The position numbers and the translations under genes are program-made. A model generated the notes under the pieces. The model was not told where the DNA came from. It did not search any database and saw nothing but the letters and a program-made list of their open reading frames with translations. Positions 23,418 to 31,309 of a DNA stretch of 64,000 nt are shown piece by piece. This DNA is from an uncultured Oscillospiraceae bacterium. GTDB lineage: Bacteria; Bacillota; Clostridia; Oscillospirales; Oscillospiraceae. Every line of letters begins with the position of its first letter. Position 1 is the stretch's first letter. The stretch is taken from assembly GCA_944385415.1 (NCBI GenBank), contig CALWXC010000002.1, positions 1-64,000 on the forward strand, given 5' to 3'.

Positions 23418-25158
23418 CGCTGTATTTTTAACGGCCGTGGCCCAGGAGCTGCGGCAGGGGGCCCAGGGGGCCAAGGTGGACAAGGTCTACCAGCCCGCCC
23501 GGGACCAGGTGATTCTGCAATTACGCACCCGGGACGCCAATCGAAAGCTGCTGCTGTCGGCCAGCTCCAATACTCCCCGGGCCCAGTTCACCGAGGAACC
23601 CTTTGAGAATCCCGCCCAGCCGCCCATGTTTTGCATGCTGCTGCGCAAGCACCTGGTGGGCGGCCGTATTGCGGAAATTCGCCAGCCGCCCATGGAGCGG
23701 CTTCTGGACTTTGTTCTGGACTGCACCGATGAAATGGGCGAGCCGGTGCAGAAACGGCTGATCATTGAGATCATGGGCCGCAATTCCAACCTGATTCTCT
23801 GCGGCGGTGACGGCAGAATCATCGACTGTCTGCGCCGGGTGGATTTTGAGATGAGCGAAAAGCGCCAGGTGCTGCCGGGCCTGTTTTATCAGTACCCGCC
23901 CACTCAGGAAAAGCGGAACCCGGCGGAGACGGACCGAGATACCATTCTGGCCCTGCTGCGCCGGGAAGCGGGAGACATTCAGTTGGACAAGTGGCTGCAA
24001 ACCCATTTTGCGGCCCTGCCGCCGGTGATCTGCCGGGAGCTGTCCTACGGCTACTGCGGCGATACGGAGTGCCGCCCGACGGAAACAGAGTATGAAGCGC
24101 TGGCCGATAATCTGGCCCAACAGTTTGCCAAACTCAACGGCCCTTATACGCCCACGCTGCTGCTGCGGGAGGGCAGCCCCAAGGACTACTCTTACCGCGC
24201 GTTGGAGCAGTACGGAGCCTTGGGAGAGAATGAGACGTTCCCCACCTTCTCGGCCCTGCTGGACCGGTTCTACGCCAGCCGGGAGCGGGGCGAGCAGGTG
24301 CGCCAGAAGAGCCAGGCCATCCACAAGACGCTGACCAATCTCCGGGACCGGACGGCCCGGAAGCTGGAAATCCAGCGGAAAGAGCTGGCTGCCACCTACG
24401 ACCGGGAGCGGCTGCGGCAGCTGGGCGATATCGTCACGGCCAACCTCCACGCCATCACCCGGGGCCAGCCCCGTTTGACGGCGGTGGATTTCTACGACCC
24501 GGACATGAAGGAAATCGACATTCCCCTGTCGCCCACCCTGTCGCCCCAGCAGAACGCCGCCAAGTTCTACAAGGACTACACCAAGGCCAAGAACGCCGAA
24601 AAGATGCTGACGGGGCTCATTGAAAAGGGTGAGCAGGAGCACGCCTATTTTTGCAGCGTCCTCGACGCCCTGAGCCGGGCCGAGGGAGAAAAGGACATTG
24701 CCGATATCCGGGCGGAGCTGACCGACGGCGGTTACCTCAAGCGCAGCGGCGGTAAAAAGCAGATGAAACAGCAGCCGTCCAAGCCCATGGTGTTCCAGTC
24801 CGATGAGGGATATACGATTTATGTGGGACGCAACAACCGGCAGAACGACCAGCTGACGCTGAAAACGGCGGAAAAGTATGATCTGTGGCTCCATACCCAG
24901 AAAATCCACGGCAGCCACGTCATCATCGACTGCACCGGCAAGGAGAAGCCCGGCGATCTGACGGTCACCCAGGCGGCCCAGCTGGCGGCCTACTATTCCC
25001 AGGCACGGGAGGGCCACAATGTGCCGGTGGATGTGACGGCAGTGCGCAACGTAAAGAAGCCCGCCGGCGGAAAGCCGGGTATGGTCATCTACGATCACTA
25101 TAACACCGTGTATGTGACACCGGACGCGGCCCTGGCGGACCGCCTCCGGGTCAAGTAA
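23407..25158 (+). CDS. rqcH: NFACT protein RqcH (ribosome quality control)
   Basis: 583 residues with the NFACT order: NFACT-N (about 1-200: MPFDAVFLTAVAQELRQ, NPAQPPMFCMLLRKHL, GRNSNLILC), a central coiled coil (about 290-440) and NFACT-R (about 450-560: NDQLTLKTAEKYDLWLHTQK, HGSHVII). It binds stalled 50S subunits and adds alanine tails to the nascent chain. Older annotations call this fibronectin-binding protein. Coupled to mrnC by an 11-bp overlap. Confidence 0.95.
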   Translation: MPFDAVFLTAVAQELRQGAQGAKVDKVYQPARDQVILQLRTRDANRKLLLSASSNTPRAQFTEEPFENPAQPPMFCMLLRKHLVGGRIAEIRQPPMERLLDFVLDCTDEMGEPVQKRLIIEIMGRNSNLILCGGDGRIIDCLRRVDFEMSEKRQVLPGLFYQYPPTQEKRNPAETDRDTILALLRREAGDIQLDKWLQTHFAALPPVICRELSYGYCGDTECRPTETEYEALADNLAQQFAKLNGPYTPTLLLREGSPKDYSYRALEQYGALGENETFPTFSALLDRFYASRERGEQVRQKSQAIHKTLTNLRDRTARKLEIQRKELAATYDRERLRQLGDIVTANLHAITRGQPRLTAVDFYDPDMKEIDIPLSPTLSPQQNAAKFYKDYTKAKNAEKMLTGLIEKGEQEHAYFCSVLDALSRAEGEKDIADIRAELTDGGYLKRSGGKKQMKQQPSKPMVFQSDEGYTIYVGRNNRQNDQLTLKTAEKYDLWLHTQKIHGSHVIIDCTGKEKPGDLTVTQAAQLAAYYSQAREGHNVPVDVTAVRNVKKPAGGKPGMVIYDHYNTVYVTPDAALADRLRVK

Positions 25159-25174
25159 CAAAGGAGGCGTCCCC

Positions 25175-25453
25175 ATGGCGGAAAAATGGGAGGGGAAGCA
25201 CTACAGCTTTTTCCAGAATACCCAGTGCGAGTATTTTCCCTGTCACAAGACCGACAAACCCGAGGACTTCAACTGTATATTCTGCTATTGTCCCCTGTAC
25301 GCCTTGGGCGACCGGTGCGGCGGCAACTTCCGCTATACGGAAAAAGGGTATAAGGACTGCACCAACTGCCTGATTCCCCACCAGCGGCAGAATTTCGGCC
25401 GCATTACCAGCCGGTACCAGGAGATTGCCGAACTGACCCGCCGGAAACCATAA
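25175..25453 (+). CDS. Cysteine-rich small-domain protein
   Basis: 92 residues with nine Cys in a pattern (CEYFPCH, CIFCYCPLYALGDRCGG, CTNCLIPH) that matches the small Cys-rich domain often found next to cobalamin or other metal enzymes. It probably binds a metal or Fe-S cluster. It lies 16 bp after rqcH, behind AAAGGAGG, so it is likely cotranscribed. Confidence 0.75.
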   Translation: MAEKWEGKHYSFFQNTQCEYFPCHKTDKPEDFNCIFCYCPLYALGDRCGGNFRYTEKGYKDCTNCLIPHQRQNFGRITSRYQEIAELTRRKP

Positions 25454-25510
25454 CCGTGTATGAAAATCGCCCTTCTCTGTCAAACTAAGACCAGAGGAGG
25501 GCGATGCCAT

Positions 25511-25660
25511 ATGAAAAAGGGACCCAACAATCTGCCTTGGGAGCTCCACGACCCGGCGCCGGAGCCGCCGGTGTGGAAGCAGCCCGTGGACCTGTCGGAC
25601 CATATGCCAGCGGAAAACGTACTGCCCCGACCGGTTTCGACGGAACGTGTGGAATTGTGA
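25511..25660 (+). CDS. Small protein of unknown function (49 aa)
   Basis: A 49-residue frame rich in Pro, Glu and Trp (starts MKKGPNNLPWELHDPAPEPP). GAGGAGG is 10 nt before the ATG at 25511, and a terminator follows the stop. No motif is recognised. It may be the last gene of the mrnC-rqcH unit. Confidence 0.5.
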   Translation: MKKGPNNLPWELHDPAPEPPVWKQPVDLSDHMPAENVLPRPVSTERVEL

Positions 25661-25690
25661 CACAGCCGCCGTCCCATGGGCATAGGATAA

Positions 25691-25720
25691 GTCGTGGCGG
25701 CAAGAGCCGCCGCGATTTTT
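25691..25720 (+). terminator. Terminator after the 49-aa gene
   Basis: The stem TCGTGGCGGC pairs with GCCGCCGCGA around AAGA and is followed by five T. Confidence 0.85.
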
Positions 25721-25739
25721 CCAACGGGAGGGACTTTTT

Positions 25740-25877
25740 ATGTGTCAACAATGCTGGATGCGTCAGATCTGTAACCAGTGCCGCAGCCAATGCGGCTGCA
25801 ACCCCTTTTTCTGGGGCGGTATCGGCGTCATGCGTACTTGCGGCAACAACAGCTGCGGCGGCAACCGCTGCTGCTGA
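25740..25877 (+). CDS. Cys-rich 45-aa peptide
   Basis: A 45-residue frame with ten Cys (MCQQCWMRQICNQCRSQCGC at the start, ending GGNRCC) plus many Gly and Asn. GGGAGGG lies about 7 nt before the ATG at 25740. A hairpin follows at 25888. There is no signal peptide. It could be a metal-binding peptide. Short length leaves real doubt, but the Shine-Dalgarno site and flanking hairpins support expression. Confidence 0.5.
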   Translation: MCQQCWMRQICNQCRSQCGCNPFFWGGIGVMRTCGNNSCGGNRCC

Positions 25878-25887
25878 CCGACACCCA

Positions 25888-25916
25888 CAAGGGGGACGGG
25901 GACACCGTCCCCCTTG
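25888..25916. terminator. Hairpin after the Cys-rich peptide gene
   Basis: The stem CAAGGGGGACGG pairs with CCGTCCCCCTTG, 10 bp after the stop at 25877. It has no T tail and touches the -35 of the next promoter. Confidence 0.5.
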
Positions 25917-25942
25917 CCGCTGTCAACCCCCTGTGCTACAAT
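25914..25942 (+). promoter_or_regulatory. Promoter of the aroE-like gene
   Basis: TTGCCG (25914-25919) and TACAAT (25937-25942), 17-bp spacer, about 30 bp before the start. Confidence 0.65.
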
Positions 25943-25975
25943 GGAGAAAAATCCACTGAGAGGAGCACAGGGACC

Positions 25976-26830
25976 ATGGAAAAGAATTATCGCGCCCATC
26001 TCACCGGCGTGTTCGGCGATCCGGTGGACGGCAATCCCACCGGCGTTATGGAGGAGGCGGCCTACGCCGCCAAAGGTCTCAACTTCCGGTACATCACCAT
26101 GCAGGTAAAAGCTGAGGACCTGGAAGCGGCCTTTGCGGGGGCCAAGGCCATGCACTTCGACGGCTTCAATCTGACCATGCCTCATAAAATCCGGGTGATT
26201 CCGCTGCTGGACCGGCTGACGGAAGCGGCGTCTATCATTGGAGCCGTCAACACCGTCTATCGGGACGGCGGCGACTGGGTGGGAGAGAACACCGACGGCA
26301 AGGGATTTGTCCAGGCGTTGACGGCTCAGGGCGTGGACCTGCACGGCAAGCGGGTGACCATTCTGGGAGCCGGCGGCGCGGCCCGGGCCATCGGCGTGGA
26401 GTGCGCCCTGGCGGGCGCATCGGCCATCACGGTGGTCAACCGCAATGAGACGCGGGGCCGGGAGCTGGCACAGCTGATCGATGAAAAGACACCGGCCACC
26501 GGCAGCTTTCAGCCCTGGGTGGGAAAAGCCGCCATTCCCGCCGGGACGGAGATTGTGATTCAGGCCACCTGTGTGGGACTGCATCCCCACGGCGACCAGA
26601 TGCCGGAAGTGGATTTGGACACCATCACGGCGGAGATGGTGGTCTGCGATGTGGTGTTTAATCCGGTTATGCCCCGTTTTTTGCAGGAGGCGCAAAAGCG
26701 GGGTGCGCAAATTGTCACCGGCATTGGAATGCTGGTGCAGCAGGGCGCCCGGAACTTCACCCTCTGGACCGGCGAGGAGGCGCCGATACAGGTGATGTAT
26801 GACACCCTGGAGCGGGAATTTGCCGAATAA
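25976..26830 (+). CDS. Shikimate dehydrogenase-like oxidoreductase
   Basis: 284 residues, AroE-fold length. The catalytic Lys is in FNLTMPHK and the Asp in GENTDGKGF. The dinucleotide loop is GAGGAARAIG, the NADP-type phosphate site NRNETRGREL, and the C-terminal block GIGMLVQQGA. The usual N-terminal shikimate-binding S-x-S block (as in HSxSPxxHN) is replaced by VDGNPTGVMEEA. It is therefore an AroE-family enzyme with a possibly different substrate. The ATG at 25976 was chosen from the family start and AGAGGAG upstream. No other aro genes are nearby. Confidence 0.85.
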   Translation: MEKNYRAHLTGVFGDPVDGNPTGVMEEAAYAAKGLNFRYITMQVKAEDLEAAFAGAKAMHFDGFNLTMPHKIRVIPLLDRLTEAASIIGAVNTVYRDGGDWVGENTDGKGFVQALTAQGVDLHGKRVTILGAGGAARAIGVECALAGASAITVVNRNETRGRELAQLIDEKTPATGSFQPWVGKAAIPAGTEIVIQATCVGLHPHGDQMPEVDLDTITAEMVVCDVVFNPVMPRFLQEAQKRGAQIVTGIGMLVQQGARNFTLWTGEEAPIQVMYDTLEREFAE

Positions 26831-26834
26831 ACCG

Positions 26835-26865
26835 GCAAGGGCGCTGCGTACGGCAGCGCCCTTGC
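26835..26865. terminator. Hairpin between the aroE-like gene and noc
   Basis: The stem GCAAGGGCGCTGC pairs with GCAGCGCCCTTGC with a small loop. It sits between convergent genes, without a clear T run. Confidence 0.65.
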
Positions 26866-26877
26866 TGTGATGACGGC

Positions 26878-27696
26878 TTATCCTGCATGTTTTGGAATGC
26901 GGATGGTGAGGACAATCTCCTGGTCTGTCTCCTCCTGGGTCTTGGCGGCAGAGATTCCGGCGTTTTTGATCAGGTCCAGATTGTGCTCCACGGTGTTGAG
27001 AAACAGCCGCACGTCCCGCAGCAGGAACCGGCCCAGACTGCGCCGTGCGGGCTCCGGGTGCTTCTGCTGCTCCAACAGCCGGTCGATGTACTGTTCTGTT
27101 GCGGCCACATTCATCTGCCGCCGGATGATTTCCTGTAGGGCATCCATGCGGGCTTGTTCGCCCTCCAGCCGCAGCAGGGCCCGGGCGTGACGCTCCGACA
27201 GGTGATTGGCCCGCAGGGCGTCCAGAACGGCCTGGGGGTGTTTCAGAAGCCGCAGCTTGTTGGCCACCGCCGATTGACTTTTGCCCACCCGGGCGGCGGC
27301 CTGCTCCTGGCTGAGACCGTACAGCCGCATCAGTTGGGCCAAGCCCTGGGCTTCCTCGATAAAGTCCAGATCGCGGCGCTGTAAATTTTCCACCAGAGCC
27401 AACATACCCGACTGTTCCTCGTCCACCGTCAGCACAATGCAGGGCACCTCCAAAAGACCGGCCATTTTGGAGGCCCGCAGGCGGCGCTCCCCGGCCACCA
27501 GTTCATAGCCGTCAGGCTGACGGCGTACCGACAGAGGCTGCAGCACGCCGTACTGGGCAATGCTCCGGGCCAGTTCCTGCAATCCCTGGGGGTCAAAGAT
27601 TTTCCGAGGCTGGGCCGGATTGGGCCGGACGGCATGGATAGGCAGCCACACCACCCGGCCTGTCTCCAGAAAGGAACGGGTTTTCGGCTTTTGCAT
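26878..27696 (-). CDS. noc: ParB/Noc-family nucleoid occlusion protein
   Basis: 272 residues. The ParB N-domain is about 15-105 (VRPNPAQPRKIF; QYGVLQPLSVRR; ELVAGERRLRASKMAGL). An HTH follows at about 120-165 (LSQEQAAARVGKSQSAVANKLRLL), then ERHARALLRLEG and a C-terminal dimer region. GERRLRA is the CTP/DNA-clamp motif of the family. No parA lies next to it, as usual for Noc. The amphipathic N-terminal helix of Bacillus Noc is not evident, so an orphan ParB role is possible. GGAGGAG precedes the ATG at 27696. Confidence 0.88.
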   Translation of the reverse strand: MQKPKTRSFLETGRVVWLPIHAVRPNPAQPRKIFDPQGLQELARSIAQYGVLQPLSVRRQPDGYELVAGERRLRASKMAGLLEVPCIVLTVDEEQSGMLALVENLQRRDLDFIEEAQGLAQLMRLYGLSQEQAAARVGKSQSAVANKLRLLKHPQAVLDALRANHLSERHARALLRLEGEQARMDALQEIIRRQMNVAATEQYIDRLLEQQKHPEPARRSLGRFLLRDVRLFLNTVEHNLDLIKNAGISAAKTQEETDQEIVLTIRIPKHAG

Positions 27697-27870
27697 ATGC
27701 TCTCCTCCTTTGCAAAAGGGGCGGGAAATCCCACTCCGATTTCTCGCCATTTCCGATAATTTTAGTATAACAATTATTTCCAAAAATTCCCGCGAAAGTT
27801 GTCGGTCGTTAGAAAAACGGGTTTATATTCCGTGTTTCAACTGTGAAATGTTGGGAAATGTCGGGAAATG
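27697..27870. other. noc upstream region with GGGAAAT repeats and a parS-like stretch
   Basis: CGGGAAAT occurs at 27722-27729. GGGAAATG occurs at 27853-27860 and 27863-27870. These resemble half of the Bacillus Noc site ATTTCCCGGGAAAT. At 27833-27850 the sequence TGTTTCAACTGTGAAATG resembles parS (TGTTTCACGTGAAACA) with two extra bases in the middle. A TATACT -10 for noc lies near 27764 on the minus strand. Binding is inference. Confidence 0.35.
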
Positions 27871-27916
27871 GCTAATCGAAGCCTGTGGAGAAAAAACCGA
27901 AAAATTCCAATAAAAA

Positions 27917-27954
27917 GGCCCCCGGCGGCCGGTTATCCACAGGCCGTCGGGGGC
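27917..27954 (-). terminator. Hairpin with a DnaA box in its loop
   Basis: The stem GCCCCCGGCGGCC (27918-27930) pairs with GGCCGTCGGGGGC (27942-27954), with one G-U. The 11-nt loop contains TTATCCACA (27933-27941), the perfect DnaA-box consensus. A run of five T follows on the minus strand only, so it would stop leftward transcription, yet no leftward gene is seen between here and lspA. The rest of 27955-28035 shows nothing I can name. Confidence 0.6.
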
Positions 27955-28035
27955 GGCAAAACGCCTCCATTGGTAGAGCTGTACCTTCAGAATAGCACAG
28001 TTTGGGCGCAAAGTTGGGCGAATGGCCCCGATGCC

Positions 28036-28064
28036 TTGCGACCAGGGCGATTTTGTGATAAAAT
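28036..28064 (+). promoter_or_regulatory. Promoter of lspA
   Basis: TTGCGA (28036-28041) and TAAAAT (28059-28064), 17-bp spacer, about 70 bp before the start. Confidence 0.7.
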
Positions 28065-28134
28065 CATGAAACTGCCCCCGGAATTCCTCTGTGGATACTG
28101 GGCGGCGGTTCAGTTGTAAAAGGAGGAATCGCCT

Positions 28135-28602
28135 GTGCGTTTTTTGTGGATTATTCTTTCCGCCGCCGTCATGGTGGGGCTGGACCAGTGGACCAAGGCT
28201 TTGACCGTGGCCAATATTCCCCTGGGCGGTGAAGTGCCGTTCTGGGACGGCGTGTTCCACTTCACTCACTTTCAAAATACCGGCATGGCCTTTTCCATGC
28301 TGGAGGGTGCCCGCTGGCTGTTTCTGGTGCTGACGGTGCTGATGCTGGCGGCACTGCTGTTTGCCGTGGGCAAGCGGTGGATTCACGGCCCCTTGGGTCT
28401 TGCGGCGGTGGCCTGCATTGTGGGCGGCGGCGTGGGCAACCTGATTGACCGGGCCGTTCATGGCTATGTGGTGGACATGATCGAACTGGAGTTTATGGAC
28501 TTTGCCATTTTCAATGTGGCCGACTGCTTTGTGTGCATCGGCGCGGCGCTGCTGGTGCTGTGGGTCCTGGTGTTTGACCGGAAAAAGGGGGACAAACTGT
28601 GA
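28135..28602 (+). CDS. lspA: Lipoprotein signal peptidase (signal peptidase II)
   Basis: 155 residues with four membrane segments. Family blocks: DQWTKAL near the start, FQNTGMAFS, VGGGVGNLIDR (first catalytic Asp) and FAIFNVADCFVCIG (second catalytic Asp). It cleaves the signal peptide of prolipoproteins before the lipidated Cys. Starts at GTG 28135, with AGGAGGAAT upstream. Overlaps rluD by 4 bp, the common lspA-rluD pair. Confidence 0.97.
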   Translation: MRFLWIILSAAVMVGLDQWTKALTVANIPLGGEVPFWDGVFHFTHFQNTGMAFSMLEGARWLFLVLTVLMLAALLFAVGKRWIHGPLGLAAVACIVGGGVGNLIDRAVHGYVVDMIELEFMDFAIFNVADCFVCIGAALLVLWVLVFDRKKGDKL

Positions 28603-29501
28603 CCGTCACCTGTACGGAAACCGGCGTGCGCATGGATGTGGCGCTGACCCAGCTGCTGGAGGATGTGACCCGGTCCGCCGCCCAGAGGCTGCTGGAGGAG
28701 GGCCGCGTCACCTGTGACGGCCGCACGGTGAAGAAAAACGAGAAGACTGTGGCGGGGCAGGTGCTCACCGTGGACCTGCCGGAGCCGGAAGCCGTGGACA
28801 TTGTGCCCCAGGACATTCCTCTGGATATCCGCTATGAGGACGATGATGTGATTGTCCTCAATAAGCCGAAGGGCTTGGTGGTCCACCCGGCCGCCGGACA
28901 CGCCGACGGCACTCTGGTCAACGCCCTGCTCTACCACTGTGCCGGGAGTTTGTCGGGCATCAACGGGGAACTGCGGCCCGGCATCGTCCATCGCATCGAT
29001 AAAGACACGTCGGGCCTGCTGATCGTGGCGAAAAACGATTTCGCCCACCAGAAGCTGGCGGCCCAGCTGGCTGACCACACCCTGGCCCGGACCTATGAGG
29101 CCATTGTCTGCGGCGGCGTGAAAACCGACAGCGGCACCATCGACGCGCCCATTGGCCGCCACCCCACGGACCGGAAAAAGATGGCTGTGACGGAGAAGAA
29201 CAGCCGCCACGCCGTGACCCATTACGAGGTCATTGCCCGGTATCGGGGATATACCCATATCCGGTGCCGTCTGGAGACGGGCCGGACCCATCAGATTCGC
29301 GTCCATATGGCCTATAAGGGCCACCCCATCCTGGGGGATATGGTCTATGGCCATAAAAAGCCGGAATTGGGCATGGACAGCCAGTGTCTCCATGCACGGG
29401 AATTGACGTTCCTGCACCCCCGTACCGATGAACCGGTGACAGTGCGCTGTGAGCTGCCGGAGTATTTCACGGAGGTGCTCTCCAAACTGATTCCCCAGTA
29501 G
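28599..29501 (+). CDS. rluD: RluD-type 23S rRNA pseudouridine synthase
   Basis: 300 residues, GTG start at 28599. The N-terminal S4 RNA-binding domain is about 5-65 (RMDVALTQLL; SAAQRLLEEGRVTCDGR). The catalytic Asp is in VHRIDKDTSGLLIVAKN, and RTHQIRVHMAYKGHPILGD is the family block. It isomerises uridines in 23S rRNA; assignment as RluD proper is by domain layout and its position after lspA. Confidence 0.93.
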   Translation: MTVTCTETGVRMDVALTQLLEDVTRSAAQRLLEEGRVTCDGRTVKKNEKTVAGQVLTVDLPEPEAVDIVPQDIPLDIRYEDDDVIVLNKPKGLVVHPAAGHADGTLVNALLYHCAGSLSGINGELRPGIVHRIDKDTSGLLIVAKNDFAHQKLAAQLADHTLARTYEAIVCGGVKTDSGTIDAPIGRHPTDRKKMAVTEKNSRHAVTHYEVIARYRGYTHIRCRLETGRTHQIRVHMAYKGHPILGDMVYGHKKPELGMDSQCLHARELTFLHPRTDEPVTVRCELPEYFTEVLSKLIPQ

Positions 29502-29509
29502 GAAATGGC

Positions 29510-29922
29510 GACAATCTGGAAACCCCAAAAATAAAAGTTTTACTCGATTTTTTCTTGTGAGGGCTGTCCACCGCCCGTGTGTCTGCGGTGCTCGCCGGAT
29601 CTTTTCCGCCAGGACTGCGCTGCGGTTTCTTGCCATACATACGTATGGCTGCGAACCCGCATCTTGTCCTGACGAAAAATCTCTCGCCGACCACTCTTGC
29701 CAACGGACGGCGAACAGCCCAAATCGCGGTTTCCAAAGGCAGAGCCTTTGTTCGCGCCGCGCACGGCGCGAAATCCCCCAATCGTTCCCAGCGCCATCCG
29801 CAGATGGCGCAATCCCCGGCCATTGGCCATGGTTTCCGCCGCCGCCCCTGCGGGGTGGACGGTGGGAACCATATATCAACGGCGGGGCTGCTCTGCCAAC
29901 ACAATACGTTACCAATACCAAA
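29510..29922. repeat. Intergenic repeat-like region with an imperfect palindrome
   Basis: About 410 bp with no gene I can support. Around 29607-29678 it holds an imperfect palindrome: CAGGAC (29611-29616) faces GTCCTG (29666-29671), centred on CATACATACGTATG. Further short inverted repeats such as GCGCCGCGCACGGCGCG follow. The conceptual translations look like those of non-coding repeats found in many Oscillospiraceae contigs (a memory, not checked here). Confidence 0.4.
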
Positions 29923-29960
29923 AAGCCGCTGCGGCACACATCCGCAGCGGCTCCATTTTT
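29920..29960. terminator. Terminator at the end of the deacetylase gene
   Basis: The stem AGCCGCTGCGG (29924-29934) pairs with CCGCAGCGGCT (29942-29952), with T-rich flanks. It touches the stop codon of the minus-strand gene at 29959. Confidence 0.8.
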
Positions 29961-31305
29961 ATGCTTGCAGCAGCTCTGCAACCAGCAGAAATAGGTCTCC
30001 ATGGGTGACTTTGGCGGGAATGTGTTCCGGGGCCTTGCCCAGTTTGGCCGCCAAGAATTGCAGCAGCTCCTCGGCAGTCACCGGGTCATCGGGGCGAATC
30101 CGGCCCTGAGACACCGTGAGACAGCCCTTTTGCTGGGACAGGATCAGGGCTGCCGCATAGGGGTGGGTGATCTTGCAGTCATCAAAGGGCAGTCCCCGCT
30201 CTTTGCGCAGCAGCTGCACCCGCAGCGGTGCGCCGTCCCAGCCGAAGGCCATCATGGCCAACGCGCCGCGGGTCAGAACGGTGCTGGGCCGGAGACTGTT
30301 GTCCCGGAAGGCCGGGCACCAGCCGTGTTCCAGCAGAACACGGGCCGCCGCCGCCCGCCGGTCACTCTGGGGAACGTCCCGGAAGGGGGAACGCTCCAGC
30401 AGCTCCGACACGGTGACCACCTGATAGCCATGTTGGGTCAGCAGTTCCAGCTGCTTGCCCAGACCGTCGGCCACCGGAGAACGGCGGGCCATGTTGTAGC
30501 CGTCCTTCTGGAAGATAATCTGGCCGCAGAAGTAGTCGGGATTTTCCGCCAGCTTTTGGGCCACGGGCTTCCACATGGCTTCCACTTCGGCCTCGTAGGT
30601 GGCCAGGGGCAGCCAGCCCGCGCCGTCGTAGCTGGCGGCCATGTATTGAACCCCGGCCAGGGCGTAGGCGTCGTAGCTGTCAAAGCCGCCGGCGATGCCG
30701 TCCACATAGTGGGGCGGACGGGACAGGGTCATGGTGTAGTTGTGGTGCTCTTTCAAATAGTGGTTGAGCCGCTTCACATCCTCCACCGCCGACTCCAGGT
30801 CCGGCAGGTGCTTGCGCTGGGCGTAGACGAGATTTTTCCGGCCAAAGAGAATATGGGAATAGGTGTGGTTGGTAATCTCGTGGCCGCCCTGCAGCAGCCT
30901 GTCAATGAGCTCGGGACAGTGGACCGCGCCGCCGTCGGCGTCCTTGGCAAAGTCCGGATAGTGGTCGTAGGCCACGCCGCCCCAGGTGGCGGAGCCGTGC
31001 TTGCCCTTGTGGTCTGGGTAGTTGTTGGAGGTGTCGCCCACCACATCAAAGGAACCGCGGGCGCCGTACTGCTCCAGCGTTTCTGCCAGCACCAGTGTCA
31101 GGGGCTTGCCGTCGTGGTTGTCGGGATTGGCAGGCAGACGGCAGGGGCCGTCGTCAAAGGTCATGGCGCACAGCCGCTCGTTGAGGGCCACCTGTTCAAT
31201 GCGGCGGACCGGCGACAAATAGACCGGCGTGCGGACCCGCAGCTGGTCCTGGAACCGGTGCTTGGCCTTTTTGGCCAGACCGATGGATTGGGTCAGAAGA
31301 GACAT
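29959..31305 (-). CDS. NodB-type polysaccharide deacetylase-like protein
   Basis: 448 residues from the ATG at 31305 (GGAGGAAT upstream). NodB motifs: CAMTFDDGP (about residue 48), HEITNHTYSH (metal His pair, about 142) and SRPPHY (about 198). The C-terminal half (about 300-448) is divergent, with repeats resembling degenerate SLH modules (TRGALAMMAFGWDG; PDDPVTAEELLQFLAAKLG). There is no signal peptide or membrane segment, unusual for a deacetylase of cell-wall sugar. It follows the PHP gene by 4 bp. Substrate unknown; it may act on a small or cytoplasmic glycoside. Confidence 0.8.
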   Translation of the reverse strand: MSLLTQSIGLAKKAKHRFQDQLRVRTPVYLSPVRRIEQVALNERLCAMTFDDGPCRLPANPDNHDGKPLTLVLAETLEQYGARGSFDVVGDTSNNYPDHKGKHGSATWGGVAYDHYPDFAKDADGGAVHCPELIDRLLQGGHEITNHTYSHILFGRKNLVYAQRKHLPDLESAVEDVKRLNHYLKEHHNYTMTLSRPPHYVDGIAGGFDSYDAYALAGVQYMAASYDGAGWLPLATYEAEVEAMWKPVAQKLAENPDYFCGQIIFQKDGYNMARRSPVADGLGKQLELLTQHGYQVVTVSELLERSPFRDVPQSDRRAAAARVLLEHGWCPAFRDNSLRPSTVLTRGALAMMAFGWDGAPLRVQLLRKERGLPFDDCKITHPYAAALILSQQKGCLTVSQGRIRPDDPVTAEELLQFLAAKLGKAPEHIPAKVTHGDLFLLVAELLQA

Positions 31306-31309
31306 GGGT

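Noticed and set aside
27957..28030. A possible tRNA fragment (ATTGGTAGAGC, like a D arm)
   Set aside because: Only the D-loop string matches; the pairing half and all other arms are missing.
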